Source: Deltaproteobacteria bacterium (lineage in GTDB: Bacteria > Desulfobacterota > Binatia > UTPRO1). From it: DNA of 64,000 nt. The notes below the pieces were generated by a model, which made no database searches, was not told the DNA's origin, and saw only the letters and a program-made list of their open reading frames with translations. Location of the stretch: assembly GCA_020852955.1 (NCBI GenBank), contig JADYZW010000051.1:1-64000 (forward strand). The letters are read 5' to 3'. A program made the position numbers and the translations under genes. Of the stretch, positions 42,313 to 50,195 are shown one piece after another. The first letter of the stretch is position 1, and each line of letters starts with the position of its first letter.

Positions 42313-44421
42313 ATGTACAAGACGATCTACGTTCCCGTCGACAATTCCGACTACTCGAACCGAGCGATCGACGTCGCGGTGGACCTCGGCAAGGCCTTCG
42401 GGTCGAAGATGATCGGCTGTCACGTCTATGCCGCCAAGATGCACGACTACCGCTTCAAGCAGATGGAGTACACGCTGCCCGAGGAGTACCTCGAGGAGAC
42501 CGAGCTCGATCGGCAGCGCAAGATCCACGACAGCCTCATCACGATGGGGCTGAAGCTCATCTCCGACGGCTACCTCGTGCCGATGCAGCAGCGCTGCGCC
42601 GCGGCCGATCTCGAGTTCGAGCCGCGCATGATGGACGGCAAGCACTCGACCGAGATCGTCGCCGACGTGAACGCCAACGCCTACGACCTCGTGGTGCTCG
42701 GAGTCCTCGGACTCGGGCGCGTGCGCGACAGCACGGTCGGCTCGGTCTGCGAGCGGGTGGTGCGGCGGTCCAACAAGGACGTGTTGGTGGTCAAGCGGTT
42801 GTGCGACGCGGCCTCCGGCCGCGAGCCGGACGGCGTGGTCGCCGGCGTCTCCACGGGCGCGCCCGCCGCGACCGACGCGCGCGACACCATCCTCGTCGGG
42901 ATCGACGGCTCGCCGCAGTCGTTCGGCGCGCTCATGACCGCCGTCGAGCTCGCCGAGCGCTTCGACAAGAAGGTCGAGGCGATCGCCGTCTACGATCCGT
43001 ATCTGCACTACACGGTCTTCAACGGGATCGTGAACGTGCTGACCGAGAAGGCCGCCAAGGTCTTCCGTTTCGAGGAGCAGAACCAGCTCCACGAAGAGGT
43101 CATCGACACCGGGCTTGCGCAGATCTACCAGTCGCATCTCGACGTCGCGGGCAAGATGGCGGCCGCGGCGGGCGCCGAGATCCGCAAGACGCTCCTCGAC
43201 GGCAAGGCCTTCCAGAAGGTCCTGAACCACGCCCGCAAGACGAACCCGTGGCTCCTCGTGCTTGGACGGATCGGGATCCACAGCCAGAAGGAGGAGGCCG
43301 ACCTCGGCAGCAACGCCGACAACCTCTTCCGGAACGCCCCCTGCGACGTGCTTCTCACGACGCGGCTCGAGTACCCGGAGCTCGACGTCAAGGCCGAGGA
43401 GTCGATCCGCTGGACCCCGGAGGCCGAGAGCCGCATGACGCGCGTGCCGCCGCTCGTGCAGGGCATCGCGCGCACCGCGATCTACCGGCTCGCGGTCGAG
43501 AAGGGGCACAGCGTCATCACGAGCGACCTGCTCGACGAGGCGATGGATCGCTACATGCCGAAGGGCGCCAAGGCCGCGACCAAGCTCGCCGAGGCCGTGG
43601 TCCTCGAGCACGCGGCCGAGCGCGCGATCTCGATCTGCCGGAAGTGCGGCGTCTCGGCGTCGGAGGCGAACGCGGTGGTGTGCTCGGTTTGCGGCGGTAC
43701 GACGTTCCAGGTGGTGACGCCCGAGATGGTCGAGCAGATCATCGAGATGGAAGGCGGCGGCCAGGACGAGCTCGCCTACGACGGCCGCACGCTCACCTGG
43801 ACGCGCGACGCCAAGCAGGCGCTCTGGACGATGCAGGACGCCTACAAGCGGCGGCGCGTGAAGGCGCGGATCGAGAAGGCGGCGCGCCTGAAGCGCCTCG
43901 CGACGGTGAGCCTGGAGATCGCGCGCACCATGATCGAGGAGGAAACGGGCGCGCCGGTCGTGCTGCCACCCGACGGCGCCGTTGCCGAGACGCCGGCTCC
44001 GGCGAGCGACGGGAAGCGCCTCGTCGCGCGCGACGCCAAGAAGAATCCGCTCTTCTCCGAGCTCGACTGGACGGCGAACGCGATCGAGCGCGTGCTCCGT
44101 GTCCCACCCGGCTTCATGCGCGACCGGACCCAGCGCCGCATCGAGGAGCTCGCCCGCGAGCGCGGCGTCCAGCTCGTCGATCTCGACGCGGTCGAGGCCG
44201 GCATCGAGGACGGCCGCAAAGCGATGGAGGAGATGATCAAGGGCTACCAGGCGAATCCGGCTCCGGCGCGATCCGTCATGGAGGCGGCCGAGCCGCCGCG
44301 TGAGCCGCGCGACGCGCGCGTCGCGCCCGTGCCGACCTCGGCGAGCGCGCTTCCCCTCAACGAGGTCGGCATCATGGCCGCCATGCAGGCGAAGCGCCGG
44401 GGGAATCCGACCGGGGGCTGA
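42313..44421 (+). CDS. Double universal stress protein with three PCP_red-like modules and a zinc ribbon
   Basis: A 702-residue cytoplasmic protein. Residues 1-160 and about 190-355 are two Usp domains (YKTIYVPVDNSDYSNRAIDV; DTILVGIDGSPQSFGALMTA). Then come a PCP_red-like module at 367-415 (WTPEAESRMTRVPPLVQGIA), a zinc ribbon with C442, C445, C457 and C460 (CRKCG...CSVCG), a second weaker module at about 496-545 (WTRDAKQALWTMQDAYKRRR), and a third at about 586-637 (WTANAIERVLRVPPGFMRDR). PCP_red is otherwise the C-terminal domain of the light-independent protochlorophyllide reductase B subunit; there are no chlorophyll genes here. It is the last gene of the plus-strand respiratory block, with GGAGGAG before the ATG. 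Confidence 0.8.
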   Translation: MYKTIYVPVDNSDYSNRAIDVAVDLGKAFGSKMIGCHVYAAKMHDYRFKQMEYTLPEEYLEETELDRQRKIHDSLITMGLKLISDGYLVPMQQRCAAADLEFEPRMMDGKHSTEIVADVNANAYDLVVLGVLGLGRVRDSTVGSVCERVVRRSNKDVLVVKRLCDAASGREPDGVVAGVSTGAPAATDARDTILVGIDGSPQSFGALMTAVELAERFDKKVEAIAVYDPYLHYTVFNGIVNVLTEKAAKVFRFEEQNQLHEEVIDTGLAQIYQSHLDVAGKMAAAAGAEIRKTLLDGKAFQKVLNHARKTNPWLLVLGRIGIHSQKEEADLGSNADNLFRNAPCDVLLTTRLEYPELDVKAEESIRWTPEAESRMTRVPPLVQGIARTAIYRLAVEKGHSVITSDLLDEAMDRYMPKGAKAATKLAEAVVLEHAAERAISICRKCGVSASEANAVVCSVCGGTTFQVVTPEMVEQIIEMEGGGQDELAYDGRTLTWTRDAKQALWTMQDAYKRRRVKARIEKAARLKRLATVSLEIARTMIEEETGAPVVLPPDGAVAETPAPASDGKRLVARDAKKNPLFSELDWTANAIERVLRVPPGFMRDRTQRRIEELARERGVQLVDLDAVEAGIEDGRKAMEEMIKGYQANPAPARSVMEAAEPPREPRDARVAPVPTSASALPLNEVGIMAAMQAKRRGNPTGG

Positions 44422-44454
44422 TCGCGCAGGGTGGCTCCGTCGGCGCGGCCCATT

Positions 44455-44516
44455 GCGACCGCGTCGGCACGCGCCTCTCGGTCGGGCTCGACAGCTCCCG
44501 ATCGCATTGCGGTCGC
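44455..44516. other. Direct and inverted repeat after the respiratory operon
   Basis: CATTGCGACCGCGTC (44451-44465) recurs as CATTGCGGTCGCGTC (44505-44519), and GCGACCGC (44455-44462) is exactly complementary to GCGGTCGC (44509-44516). The gap between the Usp gene and the GNAT gene is 123 bases. It may mark the end of the operon or a small regulator site; no U-tract is present. Confidence 0.3.
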
Positions 44517-44544
44517 GTCCCGCTTCAGGCGTAGTCGAGTCGCC

Positions 44545-45411
44545 ATGCCCGGCTATCGCTTCTGCCGCTCCGACGACGTGCCGCTGCTGGTGGCGGCGCA
44601 CGAGGCGTGCTGGGCGCCGCACTTCGGGGCGGATACGTCCATGACGGTCGAGGACTTCAAGCGCGGCGTCCGCGAGCTCGGTCTGTGGGCGTCGAGCTGC
44701 GTGCTGGCGTTCGACGGCGGCGAGCCGATCGGCGTCCTCATCGCGGCCAAGCGCGACGGAGAGGCCAACTACGTCTGGCGCCTCGCGGTGAAGCCCGGTC
44801 GGGAGCGGCAGGGCCACGGGCGGCATCTGCTGACCTCGCTCGCGGACAAGGCGGCCATCCTCGGGCCGCCGCGCCTGGTCGCCGAGATCCCGGCGGAGTG
44901 GGCAGCGGCGCGGGCGTTCTTCGAGCGCTCGGGATTCGTCGCCGAGGAGGCCTACGCGGATTTCGTGCTCGATCCGGCGGCGGCCGCCGCCGATGCCGGT
45001 GCCACGGCCGCGGCCGCGCGCTTGCTCGTGCCCGTCACCTTCGACGACCTCGTGGAGCACCGGGCGCTCGACCCGGGCGCGCGGCGGGCCTGGAATCGGA
45101 GCGCGGCGGCGTTGCGCGCCCGCGGGGATGAGCTCGAGGGGCTCGCGATCGCCACGGACCGCATCGAGGCCTACGTGCTCTTTCGTGCGTCGCGCGGCGG
45201 AGAGGAGCGTGAAATCGTCGCGCTCGGGGCGGCGCCCGGCGCCCCCGACTCGACGCTCCTCGCGGTCGTGATCGACCGCGTCCGCGCCGGCGGTCGGCGG
45301 TTGCGCGTGCCGAGGATCGCCGAGCGCGAAGCGAGCTTCGCGGGACTCGCGCGTCTCGGCTTCCGGCGCGTGGGAACGACGATCGGCTACGTCGCTACGC
45401 GCCCCACCTGA
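44545..45411 (+). CDS. GNAT-family N-acetyltransferase with a second, degenerate half
   Basis: A 288-residue protein. Residues ~1-145 form a GNAT domain; the acetyl-CoA-binding motif is VWRLAVKPGRERQGHGRHLL (R-x-x-G-x-G/A type), followed by RAFFERSGFVAEEAYADFVL. Residues ~150-288 look like a second GNAT half without a good acetyl-CoA motif (LLAVVIDRVRAGGRRLRVPR; GLARLGFRRVGTTIGYV). The substrate is unknown. The Met at 44545 begins the domain; the upstream frame is not protein-like. Confidence 0.75.
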   Translation: MPGYRFCRSDDVPLLVAAHEACWAPHFGADTSMTVEDFKRGVRELGLWASSCVLAFDGGEPIGVLIAAKRDGEANYVWRLAVKPGRERQGHGRHLLTSLADKAAILGPPRLVAEIPAEWAAARAFFERSGFVAEEAYADFVLDPAAAAADAGATAAAARLLVPVTFDDLVEHRALDPGARRAWNRSAAALRARGDELEGLAIATDRIEAYVLFRASRGGEEREIVALGAAPGAPDSTLLAVVIDRVRAGGRRLRVPRIAEREASFAGLARLGFRRVGTTIGYVATRPT

Positions 45412-45439
45412 ACGCGCTCGTCGCCGGCGGGCGCGCGTG

Positions 45440-45934
45440 TCAGTCGCGCTTCATCCCTCCGGCGCCGACCTGGTCCGCGGATCCCTCGCCGCCGTCGCCG
45501 AGACGTCCGCCCGGTCCGAAGTGGCCTTTGCCGGGCACGTGGTTCACCTCGACGCGGATCCCGTCGGGATCCTCGAACAGCACCGAGTAGTACCCCGGCG
45601 CGAACCCGCCGTCCTCGGGTGGGTGGACGATGCGCGCGGCGAGCTCGTCGACCAGGAAGCGATGGATCGCGTCGACGTCCTCGCGGCTGCGGGCGCGGAA
45701 GCAGAAGTGGTGCAGGCCGGCGCGCTCCTGGTCGAAGCGGCTTCGGTCGCGTCCCGGCATGACGCCGCGGACGAGGAGGCCCGTCCGGCCGCCGATGCAG
45801 TAGACGATGTCGTCGGCCTTGATGAGGGTCCGCATGCCGAGGAAGTGGCAGAGCTTCTCCCAGAACGGCACGCACCGCACCGGATCGGTCACCGTCAGCT
45901 GGATGTGGGCGATGCCGTTGAGCTCGACGGCCAC
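45440..45934 (-). CDS. VOC/glyoxalase-family protein
   Basis: A 164-residue protein starting at GTG (VAVELNGIAHIQLTVTD). Two beta-alpha-beta-beta-beta modules are visible; probable metal ligands are His in IAHIQLTV, His in AGLHHFCFRAR and Glu in DGIRVEVNHVPG, the usual H-H-E triad. DPDGIRVEV is the typical C-terminal signature. The family includes glyoxalase I, extradiol dioxygenases and fosfomycin-type enzymes; the reaction here is unknown. It is convergent with the GNAT gene. Confidence 0.82.
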   Translation of the reverse strand: MAVELNGIAHIQLTVTDPVRCVPFWEKLCHFLGMRTLIKADDIVYCIGGRTGLLVRGVMPGRDRSRFDQERAGLHHFCFRARSREDVDAIHRFLVDELAARIVHPPEDGGFAPGYYSVLFEDPDGIRVEVNHVPGKGHFGPGGRLGDGGEGSADQVGAGGMKRD

Positions 45935-46042
45935 GGCCCGCTTCTGCCGAGACCCCTCCGTCGAGTCAATGCTCGCGCCGCCCGGCGGGCGGCTTGCGCG
46001 GGAGCGCGATCTCGGCGAAGGAAGGTCCGTCCGCCCGTTCCC

Positions 46043-46915
46043 GTGAAGAGCTATCACGACATCGCGGGCGACGGCGGCTCGGACGTCATCGGGCAGGTCG
46101 TCGCCAAGCGCGCGCAGATCGCCGAGAGCCTCGCCGACGTGCGTCACATGGTCGCGATCGGTTCCGGGAAGGGCGGGGTCGGCAAGAGCACGCTCACCAT
46201 GCAGCTGGCGCAGGCGCTGCGCGCCGGCGGGTCGCGCGTTGCGATCCTCGACGCCGACCTGAACGGGCCCACCCAGGCGCGCCTCGGCGGCCTCCGCACC
46301 GCGCCCGTCGTCCCGGGGCCGCGCGGGATCGTGCCGCCGAAGACCGCCAACGGCATCGGCGTGGTGTCGATGGGTGCCCTGTTCCCGGAGTCCGAAGCGG
46401 TCGACTTCGACAGCGTGGCGCGCGGCGATTCGTATGTCTGGCGCGCGACCCGAGAGTTCTCGGCGTTCGGCGATCTGCTCGCGGGCGTCGGGTGGGGCGC
46501 GCTCGATTTCCTGCTCGTCGACCTGCCGCCCGGCCCCGAGCGTACGTTCCAGTACGCTGAGTTCCTCGGCGCCGCGGCCGCGTTCGTCCTCGTGACGATC
46601 CCGTCCGACGTCTCGCGCGGCGTCGTGTCGCGCGCGGTCGCCGCGATGAGGAAGACGCCGAATCGCGTCCTCGGGTACGTCGAGAACATGAGCGGATACT
46701 TCTGCGGCGGGTGCGACGTCGTCCGACCGCTCTTTCCGGTCGCGAGCCCGGTGGTCGACCTCGGGATCCCGCGGCTCGGCGCCGTGCCTTTCGACCCGGA
46801 GCTTGCCGCCGCCTGCGATCGCGGCGCGACGCTCGCCGACGCGCGGCGTCCCGCGCTGCGCGCCATCCACGCGGTCGCCGCGGAGGTCGCCCGTCTCCTG
46901 GAGGTGCGAGCATGA
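46043..46915 (+). CDS. Mrp/NBP35-type P-loop ATPase (Fe-S carrier family)
   Basis: A 290-residue protein starting at GTG. GSGKGGVGKSTLT (deviant Walker A), ILDADLNGPTQARLGG (switch I) and LVDLPPGPER (switch II) are the MinD/Mrp signatures. ENMSGYFCGGCD contains the C-x-x-C that binds a bridging 4Fe-4S cluster in Mrp/ApbC/NBP35. It lacks the N-terminal DUF59 domain of longer Mrp proteins. It probably inserts Fe-S clusters, likely into the radical SAM protein or respiratory proteins encoded nearby. It overlaps the next gene by four bases. Confidence 0.9.
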   Translation: MKSYHDIAGDGGSDVIGQVVAKRAQIAESLADVRHMVAIGSGKGGVGKSTLTMQLAQALRAGGSRVAILDADLNGPTQARLGGLRTAPVVPGPRGIVPPKTANGIGVVSMGALFPESEAVDFDSVARGDSYVWRATREFSAFGDLLAGVGWGALDFLLVDLPPGPERTFQYAEFLGAAAAFVLVTIPSDVSRGVVSRAVAAMRKTPNRVLGYVENMSGYFCGGCDVVRPLFPVASPVVDLGIPRLGAVPFDPELAAACDRGATLADARRPALRAIHAVAAEVARLLEVRA

Positions 46916-47343
46916 AGTTCCTGTGCGTGCTCTGCGATCAGCCGATGAAGCTCGTCGCAATGGCGCCGCCCGACCGGGGCGCGCTCTCCATCGTCTACGA
47001 GTGTCCCGCGTGCGCGCACCGGGTCGCGATGCTGACGAATCCCCTCGAGACCCAGGTCGTGACGTCGCTCGGCGTGCAGCTCGGTCCGGGGTCGGGCGAC
47101 GTCGCGAAGTGCCCCTTCTCGGGGATGGTGCAGGAGATGGCCGCCGGCGCGCCCGGCACGCCGGCGGATGCGGCGCCGGCGGCGATCACGTGGGCGAGCG
47201 CCGCGCTCGAGCGGTTGCAGCGCATCCCCGACTTCGTCCGGCCGATGGCGCGCTCGGGGATCGAGCAATACGCGCGCGAGCGGGGGATCGCCGAGATCGA
47301 CGAGGCGGTGCTCGATCACGCCAAGGATTTCTTCGGCATGTGA
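46912..47343 (+). CDS. Zinc-ribbon protein with C-terminal PCP_red module
   Basis: A 143-residue protein. The N-terminus carries C5-x-x-C8 (FLCVLCDQPMKL) and a second C-x-x-C (YECPACAHR), forming a zinc ribbon or small metal site, with another Cys in AKCPFSGMV. Residues 94-143 (WASAALERLQRIPDFVRPMA, then ARSGIEQYARERGIAEIDEA) match the PCP_red pattern: W at the start, hydrophobic I-P-x-F-V-R, then E-x-Y/F-A-R-x-x-G-I and a closing helix. It is translationally coupled to the Mrp gene (ATGA) and lies two bases before the radical SAM gene, so the three form one operon. Function unknown. Confidence 0.78.
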   Translation: MKFLCVLCDQPMKLVAMAPPDRGALSIVYECPACAHRVAMLTNPLETQVVTSLGVQLGPGSGDVAKCPFSGMVQEMAAGAPGTPADAAPAAITWASAALERLQRIPDFVRPMARSGIEQYARERGIAEIDEAVLDHAKDFFGM

Positions 47344-47345
47344 CG

Positions 47346-48668
47346 ATGTCCGCTCCCGGCAGCAGCGACGCCTTCGCGCGCCCCTACGTCATCTCGTGGA
47401 ATCTCACGTACCGCTGCAACCTGGCCTGTGAGCACTGTTACCTCGACGCGGGCGGCACACCGGAGATCGACACGCCCGCGTTCGCGGACCGGAGCGAGCT
47501 CGGCACCGAGGCGTGCTTCGAGGTCGTCGACGAGATCGCGGCCTTCGCGCCGGACGGCCTCCTGATCCTGACGGGCGGCGAGCCGCTGCTGCGCCGCGAC
47601 ATCGTCGATATCGTCCGCCATGCGGCGGCGCGCGGGCTCTGGGTGGTGGTCGGGACGAACGGCGTGAAGATCACCGAGAACCTCGCGGCGATCCTGAAGC
47701 GTGAGGGCGTGCGCGGACTCTCGCTCTCGCTCGACGCCCTCGACGAGGCGCGCCACGACGCCTTCCGCCGCGTGAGGGGCGCTTTTCGCAACACCGTCGA
47801 CGGCGCGACGATCCTCGCGCGCGCCGAGCTGCCGTTCATAGTCCAGACGACGGTCGGCCGCCACAACGCGCACGAGCTCGCCGCGATCGCCGAGTTCGCC
47901 TGCGACACGCTCGGGGCGCGCGTCTGGAACCTCTACTTCCTCGTGCCGGCCGGCCGCGGATCGCACGTCTCGGACCTCGCGGACGCCGAGTACGACCGCG
48001 TGCTCGGCGAGCTCGCCGGCATCCAGCGAAGGTACGCCGGCCGGATGCTCGTCAATGCCAAGTGCGCGCCGCACTACGTTCGCGTCCTGCAGGCCGGGGA
48101 CCCGTCGTCGCCGTTCTCGAAGAGCTATGCCGGCGGCGCCGGCGGCTGCCCGGCCGGGACGCACTACCTCGGGATCCGTCCGAACGGCGACGTCACGCCC
48201 TGCCCGTACCTGCCGGAGTTCGGCGGCAACCTCCGCCATGCGCGTCTCGCCGACATCTGGCGCGCGTCCGAGGTGTTCGTCCGCATCCGCGACCGGAGCG
48301 CGCTCGGCGGCCGGTGTGGCGCGTGCGAGCTCCGGGCGGCGTGCGGCGGCTGCCGCGCGCGCGCCTATGGCACGGCCGGCGACGTGATGGCCGAGGACGG
48401 GCTCTGCACGCACCAACCCGGCACCTTCGCGCCGCCGCCGGCTCCGGTGCTCGAGTACGGCGCGCCCGCGGTGCCGAGCGACGACGGGACGATCGCGTGG
48501 GACGCCGACGCGCGGGCGCGCATGACGGAGATCCCGGCGTTCGTGCGCGGCATGGTGACGCGACGGGTGGAAGCCTACTGCCGCGATCAGGGCATCGCGC
48601 GGGTGACCGCGGCGACGCTCGGGGAGATCCGCGCGCGGATGCCGACGCCGAAGCTGTTCTCGCGCTGA
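47346..48668 (+). CDS. Radical SAM/SPASM protein of the NirJ/Ahb type with C-terminal PCP_red module
   Basis: A 440-residue protein. The radical SAM cluster motif is C24-N-L-A-C28-E-H-C31 (ISWNLTYRCNLACEHCYLDA), with LILTGGEPLLR for SAM binding. The C-terminal SPASM region has GGCPAGTHYLGIRPNGDVTP and CGACELRAACGGCRARAYG for additional 4Fe-4S clusters. This resembles the enzymes that modify siroheme-derived intermediates to heme d1 or heme b, but peptide-modifying SPASM enzymes have similar layouts and cannot be excluded. Residues 385-440 are a PCP_red module (WDADARARMTEIPAFVRGMV, then EAYCRDQGIARVT). A tetrapyrrole- or metallocofactor-modifying role is inferred. Confidence 0.85.
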   Translation: MSAPGSSDAFARPYVISWNLTYRCNLACEHCYLDAGGTPEIDTPAFADRSELGTEACFEVVDEIAAFAPDGLLILTGGEPLLRRDIVDIVRHAAARGLWVVVGTNGVKITENLAAILKREGVRGLSLSLDALDEARHDAFRRVRGAFRNTVDGATILARAELPFIVQTTVGRHNAHELAAIAEFACDTLGARVWNLYFLVPAGRGSHVSDLADAEYDRVLGELAGIQRRYAGRMLVNAKCAPHYVRVLQAGDPSSPFSKSYAGGAGGCPAGTHYLGIRPNGDVTPCPYLPEFGGNLRHARLADIWRASEVFVRIRDRSALGGRCGACELRAACGGCRARAYGTAGDVMAEDGLCTHQPGTFAPPPAPVLEYGAPAVPSDDGTIAWDADARARMTEIPAFVRGMVTRRVEAYCRDQGIARVTAATLGEIRARMPTPKLFSR

Positions 48669-48689
48669 CCGGCGGCGCGGCGGCGCCGG
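48669..48689. terminator. Short GC hairpin between convergent genes
   Basis: CCGGCG (48669-48674) pairs with CGCCGG (48684-48689) across a nine-base loop immediately after the radical SAM stop and before the convergent pdxR stop. No U-tract follows, so this is a weak call. Confidence 0.35.
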
Positions 48690-48711
48690 ACGCGGCCGCG
48701 CGGGCGGGAGA

Positions 48712-50094
48712 TCACAGCACCGCCGGACTCGCGCCGCCGTGGCCGGCGAGCGTGTCGCGGACGACAGCGAGCGCCCGCTCCAGCTCGGGACGGTCCCGGG
48801 CCCCGCCGAGCCCGAGCCGGACGGCGTGGGGCGCCGCGCCCCGGCCGGCCGCGAAGACCTCGGCGGGTGCGATCGCCACGCCGCGCTCGCGGGCGGCGCG
48901 CGCGAAGGTCTCGCCGCGCCACGGCTCCGGAAGCTCGAGCCAGAGGTGGAGCGCTTGCGGGTGCGTCCCCGCGACCAGGTCGCCGAGTGCGGTGCGCGCG
49001 AGGGCCTGCCGCGCCGCCGCCTCGCGCCGCTGGGCGGCGGCGACCCGATCCGCGGTGCCGTCCTCGATCCACGTCGCGGCGATCTCCGCCGTCAGGGGCG
49101 CCGCCATCCACGTCGTGGCCCAGATGCTCCGCTCGACCTGCTCGACCGCGTGGCGGGGCGCGGTGACGAAGGCGACGCGCAATCCGCCCGCGATCGCCTT
49201 CGACGTGCCCGCGATGTGGTAGGTCCGTTCGGGCGCGAGGCGCGCGAACGGCGGCGGCGCGTCGGACACCAGGAAGCGGTGCGCGTCGTCCTCGATGATG
49301 GTCAGGTCGTGGGCGCGCGCGAGCGCGCTGATCGCGCGGCGGCGCGCCGCGGTGAGCACGGTGCCGGTCGGGTTGTGGATGGTCGGCATGCAGTAGAGGA
49401 AGCGCGCGCCGGAGCGCGCGAGCGCGTCCGCGAGCGCGTCCGGCCGCAGGCCCTCCGCGTCCATCGCGACGCCCTCGAGCGAAAGGTGCAGCAGACCCGC
49501 GAGCGCCTTCATGCCGGGATAGGTGAGGTCCTCGGTGAGCACCCGGTCCCCGGGCTTGGCGCGGGCGGCGAAGATGGTGAGCATCGCGTGCTGCGCTCCG
49601 GCGCAGACGAGGACCTGCTCGGGCGCGGCCTCGACGCCGTAGCGCGCGGCCCACGCGGCGCCCGCGGCGCGATGGCGCGTGGCGCCGGCGTGGGGCTGGT
49701 AACGGAGGAGATCGTCGACGCCGGCGCGCTTGGCGAGCGCGCGGAGCGCGCCCGCGAGGTCGGGTGCGATGCCCGCGACCGGCACGTTCAGGCTGAGGTC
49801 GATGACGCCGCTCGCGCGCTCCCCGTGCGCGGCCGCCGCCGCGCCGAGCGGCGCCGGACCGACGAAGGTGCCGCGCCCGACCTCGCCGCGGACGAGCCCG
49901 CGCCGCTCGGCCTCCGCGTAGCCGCGGGTCACGGTGCCGATCGCGATCCCGAGCGCGTCGGCGAGCGCGCGGTGGGTCGGGAGGCGGTCGCCGGCGGCCA
50001 GACGGCCGCCGGCGATGTCGGCGGCGAGCGCGTCGGCGAGCGCCACGTAACGCGGTCGGCCGCCGTCGCGAAGCTCCGGATTCCATATTGTCAC
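48712..50094 (-). CDS. pdxR: MocR/PdxR-type GntR regulator with aminotransferase domain
   Basis: A 460-residue protein starting at GTG. Residues ~1-75 are a GntR winged helix (RYVALADALAADIAGGRLAA, ADALGIAIGTVTRGYAEAER). The rest is a fold-type I aminotransferase-like domain with the PLP-Lys motif TSKAIAGGLRVAFV and IIEDDAHRFLVS. MocR proteins sense PLP and control vitamin B6 or related genes. It is divergent from pdxS-pdxT with 101 bases between starts, so it is very likely their regulator, sensing PLP. Confidence 0.88.
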   Translation of the reverse strand: MTIWNPELRDGGRPRYVALADALAADIAGGRLAAGDRLPTHRALADALGIAIGTVTRGYAEAERRGLVRGEVGRGTFVGPAPLGAAAAAHGERASGVIDLSLNVPVAGIAPDLAGALRALAKRAGVDDLLRYQPHAGATRHRAAGAAWAARYGVEAAPEQVLVCAGAQHAMLTIFAARAKPGDRVLTEDLTYPGMKALAGLLHLSLEGVAMDAEGLRPDALADALARSGARFLYCMPTIHNPTGTVLTAARRRAISALARAHDLTIIEDDAHRFLVSDAPPPFARLAPERTYHIAGTSKAIAGGLRVAFVTAPRHAVEQVERSIWATTWMAAPLTAEIAATWIEDGTADRVAAAQRREAAARQALARTALGDLVAGTHPQALHLWLELPEPWRGETFARAARERGVAIAPAEVFAAGRGAAPHAVRLGLGGARDRPELERALAVVRDTLAGHGGASPAVL

Positions 50095-50195
50095 AGCGAC
50101 AATAAATATTTTGACTTCTAGATGTTCGTCAATTAGTCCGCATGGATGACGTCGCCAGGAACCGAAGTGTATCGATACAATAGGGGGAAACGAGC
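50095..50195. promoter_or_regulatory. pdxR-pdxST divergent promoter/operator region
   Basis: This 101-base gap is strikingly A/T-rich in its pdxR half. For pdxS, a -10-like TACAAT (50176-50181) overlaps the perfect 12-base palindrome TGTATCGATACA (50168-50179); a GGGGGAAA ribosome site follows. For pdxR, TTGACG (50132-50127) and AATATT (50110-50105) are spaced by 16 bases on the minus strand, ending about 11 bases before the GTG. A TTGAC/GTCAA inverted repeat (50111-50115, 50128-50132) may be an operator. PdxR control of both directions is inferred. Confidence 0.5.

Noticed and set aside
42313..48668. Chlorophyll or bacteriochlorophyll biosynthesis because of PCP_red domains
   Set aside because: No BchL/BchN/BchB catalytic parts, magnesium chelatase or reaction-centre genes are present; only the small C-terminal module recurs.
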